DNA from: Alistipes sp.
Lineage (GTDB): Bacteria > Bacteroidota > Bacteroidia > Bacteroidales > Rikenellaceae
NCBI GenBank assembly: GCA_022782405.1
Contig: JALFNK010000017.1
Span: 1 to 39,223, forward strand
Direction of reading: 5' to 3'
DNA length: 39,223 bases
Under the pieces are notes generated by a model that was not told where the DNA came from, made no database searches, and saw only the letters and a list, made by a program, of their open reading frames with translations. A program made the translations under genes and the position numbers. Below, one piece after another: positions 1 to 6,230 of the stretch (position 1 is its first letter; each line of letters opens with the position of its first letter).

Positions 1-2
1 GT

Positions 3-494
3 ATCGCGCGTATGCTTCCCCCCATGCCTCCCGAGGATCAGAAACAGGAGGAGATCAAAGTCAAGGAGCGCAACCTGTTCCTCGTACTCATCTCGGGTAG
101 CGGAAACATCATGGCGGGAGTCCCGGGCAAGCAGGAGCAGATTCCGCTCGGCCAGCTCAAGGATAAGGCCAAGGAGTTCATCACCAATCCGTTTGATGAT
201 GAGAACCTGCCCGAAAAGGTCGAAAAGGAGATTGCCCTTCCCGACGGCAGCACCTGGGTCTATCCCGTGAGTGAAGGCGTCGTGTCGCTGCAGACTACCC
301 GCGACACCAACTATCAGTCCTATATCATGGTGCAGAACGAGCTCACACGCGCCTTCAACGAGGTGCGCGACGAGGTCGCTCAACGCAAGTTCGGTTCCAA
401 ATTCGCTGAGCTCAACGAGGAGCAGAGCAAGGTCATCTCCACGGCCATACCTCTGAAGATCTCCGAGGCCGAGCCGCGCAACATAAAGAAGTAA
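3..494 (+). CDS. ExbD/TolR-family biopolymer transport protein, 5' partial
   Basis: This is the C-terminal, periplasmic part of an ExbD/TolR protein; the reading frame is open to the window edge, so the N-terminus and its single membrane helix lie upstream. ExbD works with ExbB and TonB in the inner membrane to pass proton-motive force to outer-membrane TonB-dependent transporters. The visible part begins just after the expected membrane helix (IARMLPPMPPEDQ) and is largely hydrophilic. It is followed after 3 bp by a second ExbD gene, the usual Bacteroidota arrangement of two exbD copies behind exbB. The ATG at 12 is probably internal. The family call rests on context and general character; motifs are weaker than in the next gene. 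Confidence 0.75.
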   Translation: MARMLPPMPPEDQKQEEIKVKERNLFLVLISGSGNIMAGVPGKQEQIPLGQLKDKAKEFITNPFDDENLPEKVEKEIALPDGSTWVYPVSEGVVSLQTTRDTNYQSYIMVQNELTRAFNEVRDEVAQRKFGSKFAELNEEQSKVISTAIPLKISEAEPRNIKK

Positions 495-497
495 GCC

Positions 498-971
498 ATG
501 GCAGTAATGAAAAAGAAGGGCAACAAAGGTTTGCCCGGCATCTCGACCGCATCGCTTCCTGACGTGATCTTCATGATCCTCTTCTTCTTTATGGTATCGA
601 CGACCATGCGCGATCAGGAACTGCTGGTTCGCTACAAGCTCCCCGAGGCTACCGAAGTGCAGAAGCTCGAGAAGAAATCGCTCGTCAGCTACATCCACAT
701 CGGTCCCCCGACACTGGCCATGCAGGCCCAGTTCGGTACGGCGCCGCGTATCCAGCTCAACGATTCGTACAAATCCACCCGGGACATCCTGGACTTCATC
801 GCCGCAGAGCGCGACAAGCTCAACGAGGCCGACCGTGCCTTGATGACCGTCTGCCTCAAGGCCGACCAGTACACCAAGATGGGTATCGTAACCGACGTCA
901 AGCAGGAGCTGCGCCGGGCCAATGCCCTGAAAATTTCCTACGCGGCTTCCAAGACGCTGGGATACAACTAA
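498..971 (+). CDS. ExbD/TolR-family biopolymer transport protein
   Basis: A complete 157-residue ExbD-type protein. A short basic N-terminus (MKKKGNKG) is followed by one membrane helix at about residues 20-37 carrying the conserved aspartate in the LPDVIFMILFF segment, the residue that takes part in proton translocation in ExbD/TolR. The rest is a periplasmic domain. It starts 3 bp after the preceding exbD-like gene, so the two are translated together and probably pair with an ExbB upstream of the window. It would energise TonB-dependent transporters such as the SusC protein at the far end of this window. A strong hairpin terminator follows 20 bp after the stop. Confidence 0.88.
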   Translation: MAVMKKKGNKGLPGISTASLPDVIFMILFFFMVSTTMRDQELLVRYKLPEATEVQKLEKKSLVSYIHIGPPTLAMQAQFGTAPRIQLNDSYKSTRDILDFIAAERDKLNEADRALMTVCLKADQYTKMGIVTDVKQELRRANALKISYAASKTLGYN

Positions 972-991
972 CCGGGTTTCATCTCGCAAGA

Positions 992-1026
992 AATCGGCTT
1001 CCTTTCACGGGAAGCCGATTTTTTTT
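992..1026 (+). terminator. Rho-independent terminator of the exbD operon
   Basis: An 11-bp perfect stem (992-1002 pairs with 1010-1020, AATCGGCTTCC) with a 7-nt loop is followed by a run of eight T from 1019 to 1026. It begins about 20 bp after the exbD stop. Confidence 0.9.
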
Positions 1027-1044
1027 GCCCTGTTGCGCCTCCAG

Positions 1045-1185
1045 CGGCAGGAAAAGAGTCGGCTCGCGGCAGGAAAAGAGGACCGATCCCACAGCAGGGA
1101 AAGAGTCGGCTCGCGGCAGGAAAAGAGTCGGCACGCAGCAGGAAAAGGATCGCCTCCGCAGCAGGGAAAGAGTCGGCTCGTGGAA
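1045..1185. repeat. Degenerate tandem repeat array, about six 22-25 bp units
   Basis: Units related to GCAGGAAAAGAGTCGGCTCG begin near 1045, 1067, 1092, 1114, 1136 and 1159, spaced 22-25 bp apart, with a truncated seventh near 1180. The core GGAAAAGAGTCGGC or GGGAAAGAGTCGGC is best kept. The array fills the space between the exbD terminator and the end of the oppositely oriented rnhB. No coding function is convincing in either strand. It could be a minisatellite from slippage, a protein-binding array or a transcribed 3' region. The rest of 1027-1307 holds no gene I can support. Confidence 0.75.
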
Positions 1186-1307
1186 AGAACGGACCTTCGG
1201 GAAACAGGGAATTGCCGGGAAAAGAATCCCCACGGATCGGAAACTCCGCGGGCTGCGGTCGAATGAAGAACGGCACAGGAACGGGGGTCCGTACCGGCGA
1301 CAGGTAC

Positions 1308-1907
1308 TCAAAAGGAGAACTCCAGTTGGTCGATCTCGTGATTGAAGGTGAGCCGATGGTGGGGCGTCAGCCCGAAACGCCGGATTGCCAGCCGGTGTTC
1401 ACGCGTCGGGTAGCCCTTGTTCGACGCCCAGCCGTACTGCGGGAACTCCTCGGCCAAATGCTCCATATAGGCGTCGCGGTGCGTTTTGGCAAGTACCGAG
1501 GCTGCCGCAATGTCGGCATAGGTGGCATCGCCCTTGACGATGCAGCGGTAGGGAATATCGAGCTGCGTGCGGAAACGGTTGCCGTCGATGGCCAGGAATC
1601 CCGGAGCCGGATCCAGCCGGGCTGCCGCCAGCGACATCCCCTCGAACGAGGCATTGAGGATATTGATCTCGTCGATGCGCGCCGCCGAGACGGCCTCCAC
1701 GGCCCATGCCACGGCCTCGCGCTCGATGAGCTCGCGCAGCCGCTCGCGGTTGCGCGCGGTCATCTGCTTCGAGTCGTTGAGCCGCGGATCGTGGAAATCC
1801 GGAGGCAGAATCACCGCCGCGGCAAAGACCGGACCGGCCAGACATCCGCGTCCGGCCTCGTCGCATCCTGCCTCGGGCAGGTCGTACTGAAACTGATTTT
1901 CCAACAT
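1308..1907 (-). CDS. rnhB: Ribonuclease HII
   Basis: RNase HII cuts RNA in RNA-DNA hybrids and removes single ribonucleotides misincorporated into genomic DNA, in the cytoplasm. The 199-residue product has the family's signature near the start, EAGCDEAGRGCLAGPV, with the catalytic Asp-Glu pair, then the LNDSKQ segment, KGDATYADIAAASVLAKTHRD and a C-terminal GYPTREHRLAI. Length is normal for the family. The open frame extends about 277 codons further upstream, but that part is low-complexity antisense sequence over the next gene, and homologues start just before the EAGCDEAGRG motif, so ATG 1907 is chosen. It is divergent from the membrane protein gene at 1971. Catalytic residues appear intact. 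Confidence 0.95.
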   Translation of the reverse strand: MLENQFQYDLPEAGCDEAGRGCLAGPVFAAAVILPPDFHDPRLNDSKQMTARNRERLRELIEREAVAWAVEAVSAARIDEINILNASFEGMSLAAARLDPAPGFLAIDGNRFRTQLDIPYRCIVKGDATYADIAAASVLAKTHRDAYMEHLAEEFPQYGWASNKGYPTREHRLAIRRFGLTPHHRLTFNHEIDQLEFSF

Positions 1908-1913
1908 ATTTTG

Positions 1914-1921
1914 CAAAAATA
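1914..1921 (-). promoter_or_regulatory. Probable -7 element of the rnhB promoter
   Basis: TATTTTTG on the minus strand matches the Bacteroidota -7 consensus TAnnTTTG. Its 3' end lies only 6 nt before the rnhB ATG, so the transcript would be leaderless or nearly so. I see no clear -33 TTTG at the right distance. Confidence 0.5.
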
Positions 1922-1943
1922 GTATATATTCGGCATTTTTGAC

Positions 1944-1951
1944 TACATTTG
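1944..1951 (+). promoter_or_regulatory. Probable -7 element for the membrane protein gene
   Basis: TACATTTG matches TAnnTTTG and ends 19 nt before the ATG at 1971, a typical spacing in this window. No good -33 box is visible. With the rnhB element it forms a compact divergent promoter region. Confidence 0.55.
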
Positions 1952-1970
1952 CTCCGACACCAGTTCCAAG

Positions 1971-2984
1971 ATGAGATTCGATATCGCCCGCCAGCCGTTC
2001 GTTCCGGCCTTCCTCACCCTCCTCGCCCTCACCGTCGTCGCGATGTGGGGAGGCGGAATGCCCCTCGGAACCGGGGCGGATCTCCTCTCCGGCAGCAGCG
2101 CCGCGCCCCTTGCGGGAGTTGCCGTCGGAATACCCCGAGACCTGCTGCTGCAGTTCCAGCAGGCCCACCCCATCTGGACAAAGTGGATCGGAGCCCCGCT
2201 GCTTCTTTCGGGTGGCCTCAATGCCGGGCGCCTCGCCGCAAGCACGAACCTCTATGCGGTGAGCAGCTGTCTGACCATCCCCCTCTACGGAATCGCCGCC
2301 TGCATCGCAGGCTTCGGCTCCGAACCCCTCACGGCACTCGCGGCCTGTCTGCTGCTGGTTCTCGCCATCAAAAACTTCTGCCGCTCGTTCGGGAACGGCT
2401 ACCGTTTCGACGCCCTCTTCCGGGCTTCGCTCTATCTGGGGCTGCTGCCGCTGCTGCGACCCGCCCTGCTGCCGCTCGTACTGCTGCTGCCGCTGGCCGT
2501 GCGGATCTTCCGCCGCACGCTGCGCGAGGCGGCCGTCGCCCTGGCCGGGCTCCTGCTGCCGATCGCCGCATACAGCTATGTGAACTGGGCGGCGGGCGGC
2601 GAACTCCTCGCCCCGGCCATCCATATCGGAACCGCCTTCGCATCGGGGGTTCCGTTCGCACTCTTCCTCCGGACTCCGCTCCACAGCCTCATCCCCGCAG
2701 GATGTATCGCACTCTTCGGACTCTTTGCGGCGCTCCATGTTCTGTCGGATCTCTACACGATCGGCATGAAGCCCCGGTTCATTCTTATTTTCAACGCAAT
2801 CGCCCTGCTGCTGATCCTCCTGCTTCTCGGCGGCCCCGACGCCGCCCGGAACGATGCGACCCTGATCGCAGTCCCGGCATCGCTGCTCATCCCCTTTTCA
2901 TTTGTCCGAATCAACCGGGCCATCGTCTGGCCGCTCTACCTGCTCCTCGTCGCACTCGCGGCAATTTCGTCCATATTACAATAA
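1971..2984 (+). CDS. Polytopic inner-membrane protein of unknown function
   Basis: A 337-residue protein made almost entirely of hydrophobic segments, with roughly eight to ten predicted membrane helices, for example residues 12-27, 140-165, 175-190, 230-250 and 280-300, separated by short Arg-rich loops such as RIFRRTLRE. The pattern of paired helices and short loops resembles the DUF6427-type or glycosyltransferase-like membrane proteins common as single genes in Bacteroidota, but I see no catalytic motif that would prove this. It stands alone between rnhB (divergent) and an AraC-type regulator that has its own promoter. Function is unassigned. Confidence 0.7.
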   Translation: MRFDIARQPFVPAFLTLLALTVVAMWGGGMPLGTGADLLSGSSAAPLAGVAVGIPRDLLLQFQQAHPIWTKWIGAPLLLSGGLNAGRLAASTNLYAVSSCLTIPLYGIAACIAGFGSEPLTALAACLLLVLAIKNFCRSFGNGYRFDALFRASLYLGLLPLLRPALLPLVLLLPLAVRIFRRTLREAAVALAGLLLPIAAYSYVNWAAGGELLAPAIHIGTAFASGVPFALFLRTPLHSLIPAGCIALFGLFAALHVLSDLYTIGMKPRFILIFNAIALLLILLLLGGPDAARNDATLIAVPASLLIPFSFVRINRAIVWPLYLLLVALAAISSILQ

Positions 2985-3077
2985 TCTATTTAGACTACAT
3001 AGTACCGTAATCGGGTTTATTTATGTTGAAAAGCCTTTTTATTGTATTTTTTATAGTAGAATAAAAAGTTTAAATTG

Positions 3078-3085
3078 TATATTTG
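3078..3085 (+). promoter_or_regulatory. Probable -7 element of the araC-type gene
   Basis: TATATTTG matches TAnnTTTG. It lies in an AT-rich stretch (2985-3110) that differs from the GC-rich genes on both sides, and would give a leader of about 50 nt before ATG 3141. No clear -33 box. Confidence 0.5.
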
Positions 3086-3140
3086 AAGTTGAACAGGGTA
3101 TCGCAACGCTTTGTTCGGAAAAACTTTAAAGACAATCAAC

Positions 3141-4058
3141 ATGAAGAATTCAACAACCCATTCGGCACAGCATCCGATGATCGTCAAGTATCAGGAGACG
3201 CTACACAACGGAATCCAGTCGCTGGTCCTCTCGCGCTACGCGATCGGCTACATCCTCCACGGCACGAAAAACATCTACGACGGAGACCGGCGCGAGACCT
3301 TCACGCGCGGCGAGGTCTTCTATCTGGGCATCGGGCACCACTATGCCGAAAACGTCCCCGAAGCGGGACAACCCTTCGAGGAGGTGCTCTTCTACTACAC
3401 ACCCGACGACCTGCAGCGCATCCTCATGCACCTGAACATCACCTACGGGCTGAACATTTCGAACGAGCATTCGTGCGAAAAATGCCGCAACCGCTCGCAT
3501 GTCGCCATGCCCGCCTGGAACTCGCTCCGCAACTTTTTCATCAACACCAACAGCTATCTGCGCGACGAGGAGGGAGATCCCGACGAAACCGGCGAAAGCA
3601 TCAAGATGACCGAACTGATCTATATGATCGTCTCGCACGAGGATTGCTGCATCAAGAGCAAGCTGCTGAGCAACATCGACACCGCCAAGGAGAACTTCGA
3701 GCAGACGGTTTACGACCACATCTTCCGCGACATCTCGATCGAGGAGCTCGCCCGGCTCACCAACCGCTCGCTGACCTCGTTCAAAAAGGAGTTCCGCCGC
3801 CACTTCATGATGCCGCCCCACAAATGGTTCATCCGCCAGCGTCTCATGCACTCGCGTCTGCTGCTGATCTCGACTTCGAAATCAATCTCCGAAATCGGCA
3901 ACGAATGCACGTTCCCCAACACATCGCACTTCATCAAGCTCTTCAAGAAAGAGTACCGGATGACACCGGCAGCCTACCGCCACCGCCACCTTGCGGGGAG
4001 TCTCATTCCGGAGGAAATCACCCCGCAGACGGCTCCCGAAGCGGAACCGGCACGCTGA
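3141..4058 (+). CDS. AraC-family transcriptional regulator
   Basis: A 305-residue regulator. The N-terminal half (about residues 10-110) looks like a cupin-type sensor fold (YILHGTKNIYDG, FTRGEVFYLGIGHHYAENVP). The last hundred residues form the double helix-turn-helix: first helix pair around DISIEELARLTNRSLTSFKKEFRRHF, then the family signature ISEIGNECTFPNTSHFIKLFKKEYRMTPAAYR. A middle segment has clustered cysteines (CEKCRNRSH, DCC) that might bind metal or sense redox state; this is inference. An upstream in-frame TTG at 3111 gives a 10-residue longer product, but ATG 3141 fits the promoter better. It is flanked by unrelated genes, so its targets cannot be read from context. It is the only transcription factor in the window and lies 12 kb from the glycan locus. 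Confidence 0.9.
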   Translation: MKNSTTHSAQHPMIVKYQETLHNGIQSLVLSRYAIGYILHGTKNIYDGDRRETFTRGEVFYLGIGHHYAENVPEAGQPFEEVLFYYTPDDLQRILMHLNITYGLNISNEHSCEKCRNRSHVAMPAWNSLRNFFINTNSYLRDEEGDPDETGESIKMTELIYMIVSHEDCCIKSKLLSNIDTAKENFEQTVYDHIFRDISIEELARLTNRSLTSFKKEFRRHFMMPPHKWFIRQRLMHSRLLLISTSKSISEIGNECTFPNTSHFIKLFKKEYRMTPAAYRHRHLAGSLIPEEITPQTAPEAEPAR

Positions 4059-4158
4059 ATCGGTTAATCAAAAACTTATAAATTCGCCATTATTCAAAAA
4101 TTTTAATTACGATTTATGCAAAATTTAAGCTTATTTCGTATGAAATTACACCGGAAAA

Positions 4159-4190
4159 TTTGTTTTTTACTAAAATTCGGATTATTTTTG
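4159..4190 (+). promoter_or_regulatory. Complete Bacteroidota promoter (TTTG-N20-TATTTTTG)
   Basis: TTTG at 4159-4162 and TATTTTTG at 4183-4190 are separated by exactly 20 nt, fitting the -33/-7 consensus of the primary sigma factor of Bacteroidota. It lies in an AT-rich intergenic stretch (4059-4200) with no gene. Transcription should begin near 4195-4198. Confidence 0.7.
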
Positions 4191-4195
4191 TTCTA

Positions 4196-4284
4196 TCAAA
4201 TGTGGGATTCCCCACTCTCATTGACCTAACTAACCTAACCAGAGAGACCCCTTGCCGCCCGGCAACGGGTCTCTTCTTCTTTTC
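4196..4284 (+). ncRNA. Candidate small RNA of about 85-90 nt
   Basis: A full promoter ends at 4190 and a strong terminator hairpin lies at 4243-4274, leaving a transcript of about 85-90 nt with no gene inside. The RNA would contain a 5' hairpin (GTGGG 4202-4206 with CCCAC 4211-4215), an unpaired pyrimidine/A-rich stretch (4216-4242, containing the near-repeat ACCTAACTAACCTAACC) and the terminator hairpin. That is the usual layout of a trans-acting bacterial small RNA with an exposed seed. It could instead be a 5' leader with an attenuator for lipA, but lipA has its own -7 element at 4422. I do not recognise a known RNA family. Confidence 0.5.
4243..4284 (+). terminator. Terminator of the candidate small RNA
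   Basis: AGAGACCC (4243-4250) pairs with GGGTCTCT (4267-4274); inside it TTGCC (4252-4256) pairs with GGCAA (4261-4265) across a C-C mismatch. A T-rich tail (CTTCTTCTTTT) follows. It could also serve the araC-type gene by readthrough. From 4285 to 4421 I see no gene, only GC-rich sequence with a short direct repeat (CCCCGAAGC at about 4322 and 4333). Confidence 0.8.
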
Positions 4285-4421
4285 CGGGGCAGCCGGGAGT
4301 CCGCGCGAACACACCGGCAGCCCCCGAAGCGGCCCCCGAAGCGAATTAAGGACCCGGGATCGCTCCGCACGGGGACTTAAATAAAAAGAACGATTCCAGA
4401 AGGAAAATCCGATATTTTTTT

Positions 4422-4429
4422 TATTTTTG
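4422..4429 (+). promoter_or_regulatory. Probable -7 element of the lipA operon
   Basis: TATTTTTG matches TAnnTTTG and ends 27 nt before the lipA ATG. No exact -33 TTTG is present at 19-21 nt, so the promoter may be weaker than the one at 4159-4190. Confidence 0.55.
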
Positions 4430-4456
4430 CATCAATTGGGAAAATAATGAACTTAA

Positions 4457-5362
4457 ATGCCGAAGTTGTATGACAAGGCAGATGTACTGAAAAAACCCGG
4501 ATGGCTGAAGATCCGGCTTCACCGGACTTCCGAATGGGCGGAAGTGCGGCACATCGTCGAAACGCACAAATTGCACACGATTTGCAGCAGCGGGATGTGC
4601 CCCAACCAGTCGGAATGCTGGAGCCGGCGCACCGCGACCTTCATGATTCTGGGCGACATCTGCACCCGGGGCTGCCGCTTTTGCGCCACCCGCACAGGGC
4701 ATCCGCTGGAACCCGACGCAGGGGAACCCGAAAGGGTCGCCCAAAGCGTCGCGCTCATGCAGCTGAGGTATGTCGTCGTAACCTCCGTAACGCGCGATGA
4801 CCTTCCGGACGGCGGCGCCCGGCATTGGGCCGCAACCGTCGAAGCCATCCGCTCGAAGAATCCCGACGCCGTAATTGAGCTCCTTATTCCCGATTTCGAC
4901 GCCCGTGGCGAACTCATCGACACGGTTCTCGCGTCGAAGCCCGACATCGTCGGACACAACATCGAAACCGTCGAGCGACTGACCCCTCTCGTACGCTCCA
5001 GGGCGCACTACCGCACCAGCCTGGAGACCCTGCGCCTGCTTACGGAAAAGGGCGCCGTAACGAAGAGCGGCCTGATGCTCGGTCTCGGCGAGAGCGATGA
5101 AGAAGTTTTGCAGACGCTGCACGACCTGCGCGATGCGGGCGTGCGCATCGTAACTCTCGGACAGTACCTTCGGCCTACTCTGGAGCACTACCCCGTTGCG
5201 GCGTACATCACTCCCGAAAAATTCGAATGGTACCGGCTCCGGGCACTGGAGATGGGTTTCAGCTACTGTGCGAGTGCGCCTCTCGTGCGCTCCTCCTACA
5301 TGGCGGAAGAGGCCCTGCGCAGCGTCAAGAGCCCCGCTCCGGAAAAAGCCGCCCGGCAATGA
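4457..5362 (+). CDS. lipA: Lipoyl synthase
   Basis: LipA is a cytoplasmic radical-SAM enzyme that inserts two sulfur atoms into an octanoyl group carried on lipoyl domains of 2-oxoacid dehydrogenases and the glycine cleavage H protein. The 301-residue product has the auxiliary-cluster cysteines in CSSGMCPNQSEC (C43, C48, C54), the radical-SAM motif CTRGCRFC (C69, C73, C76) and the C-terminal RSSYMAE segment (278-284) whose serine ligates the auxiliary cluster. Length is typical. Its TGA overlaps the ATG of lipB, so octanoyl transfer and sulfur insertion are translationally coupled. Confidence 0.97.
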   Translation: MPKLYDKADVLKKPGWLKIRLHRTSEWAEVRHIVETHKLHTICSSGMCPNQSECWSRRTATFMILGDICTRGCRFCATRTGHPLEPDAGEPERVAQSVALMQLRYVVVTSVTRDDLPDGGARHWAATVEAIRSKNPDAVIELLIPDFDARGELIDTVLASKPDIVGHNIETVERLTPLVRSRAHYRTSLETLRLLTEKGAVTKSGLMLGLGESDEEVLQTLHDLRDAGVRIVTLGQYLRPTLEHYPVAAYITPEKFEWYRLRALEMGFSYCASAPLVRSSYMAEEALRSVKSPAPEKAARQ

Positions 5363-6222
5363 GGGCGCTCGTCCGCGACCTCGGGCTCATGGAGTACGGG
5401 GATTGCTGGGCGCTGCAGCAACGCCTTTTCGACGAGCTCCTGGCCCGCAAAAGAGGGGCCGCCGGAGTTGTTGCAGGGGCCGCCGGAGAGGCCGCAAAGC
5501 CCGGAGAGGCCGCAAAGCCCGGAGTGGCCCAGAAGGCTGCCGAAGAAGCCGCCGGAGCCGTTGCAGGGACTGCCGGAGCATTGCAGAAAGAGGCCGATAC
5601 GGCAGCTGCCGCAGCACGGCCGGCAATGGGTCCGCTGCCCGAGGCGGGCGTGATCCTCATGGTCGAGCATCCGCCGGTCTACACGCTCGGGAAGAGCGGG
5701 CACGCCGAAAACCTGCTTATCCCCCGGGCGGCACTCGAAGCCCTCGGGGCCCGGTTCTTTCACATCGACCGCGGCGGGGACATCACCTTCCACGGTCCCG
5801 GACAGCTGGTCTGCTATCCGATTCTCGACCTCGAACGGCTCGGCATCGGATTGCGGGACTATATCGACGCCCTCGAGGAGGCGGTCATCCGCACCGTCGG
5901 CCGCTACGGCATCGAGGCCGGGCGCATTGCCGGAGCCTCGGGCGTATGGCTCGGCACGGGCATCACGCCCCGCGGTACGGGGCGTCCGCGCAAGATCTGC
6001 GCAATAGGCGTACGATCTTCACGTTATGTTACCATGCACGGTCTGGCGCTCAACGTCTCGACGGACCTCGACTGGTTCTCGCGCATCAACCCCTGCGGCT
6101 TTACGGACCGCGGCGTCGCGTCGATCGAGCGGGAATGCGGCCGCAACGTTCCGATGGATGAAGTGAAAACGTTGCTGGCGAACTTTTTAAGTGAGATATT
6201 AAATGTTGAAATATATAAATAA
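5359..6222 (+). CDS. lipB: Octanoyltransferase LipB with an Ala/Gly-rich insertion
   Basis: LipB moves the octanoyl group from acyl-carrier protein to lipoyl domains, giving LipA its substrate. The core motifs are present: EHPPVYTLGKSG (103-114), HIDRGGDITFHGPGQLVCYP (135-154), the catalytic lysine in RKICAIG (K212) and the catalytic cysteine in RINPCGF (C246). At 287 residues it is longer than the usual 210-240. The excess lies at about residues 32-95, between the first helix and the first core strand, and is made of Ala, Gly, Pro, Lys and Glu, partly encoded by an 18-bp tandem repeat. It should be a surface loop or flexible linker; activity is probably kept. The start ATG overlaps the lipA stop (ATGA). 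Confidence 0.93.
   Translation: MRALVRDLGLMEYGDCWALQQRLFDELLARKRGAAGVVAGAAGEAAKPGEAAKPGVAQKAAEEAAGAVAGTAGALQKEADTAAAAARPAMGPLPEAGVILMVEHPPVYTLGKSGHAENLLIPRAALEALGARFFHIDRGGDITFHGPGQLVCYPILDLERLGIGLRDYIDALEEAVIRTVGRYGIEAGRIAGASGVWLGTGITPRGTGRPRKICAIGVRSSRYVTMHGLALNVSTDLDWFSRINPCGFTDRGVASIERECGRNVPMDEVKTLLANFLSEILNVEIYK
5485..5520 (+). repeat. 18-bp perfect tandem repeat inside lipB
   Basis: Two identical 18-bp units (5485-5502 and 5503-5520, starting GGAGAGGCCGC) encode GEAAKP twice, and a diverged third unit follows. They sit in the Ala/Gly-rich insertion of LipB and look like in-frame slippage. Confidence 0.85.
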
Positions 6223-6230
6223 CAATTCGT

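Noticed and set aside
1045..1185. CRISPR array
   Set aside because: Units are directly adjacent with no unique spacers and are degenerate; no cas genes in the window.
1908..2738. N-terminal extension of rnhB by about 277 codons
   Set aside because: Low-complexity antisense of the membrane protein gene; RNase HII homologues start at the MLENQF position and a promoter element lies within the extension.
4285..4421. Riboswitch or leader upstream of lipA
   Set aside because: Only short GC-rich repeats and no conserved aptamer pattern that I recognise; lipA has a nearby -7 element, leaving a leader of about 20 nt.
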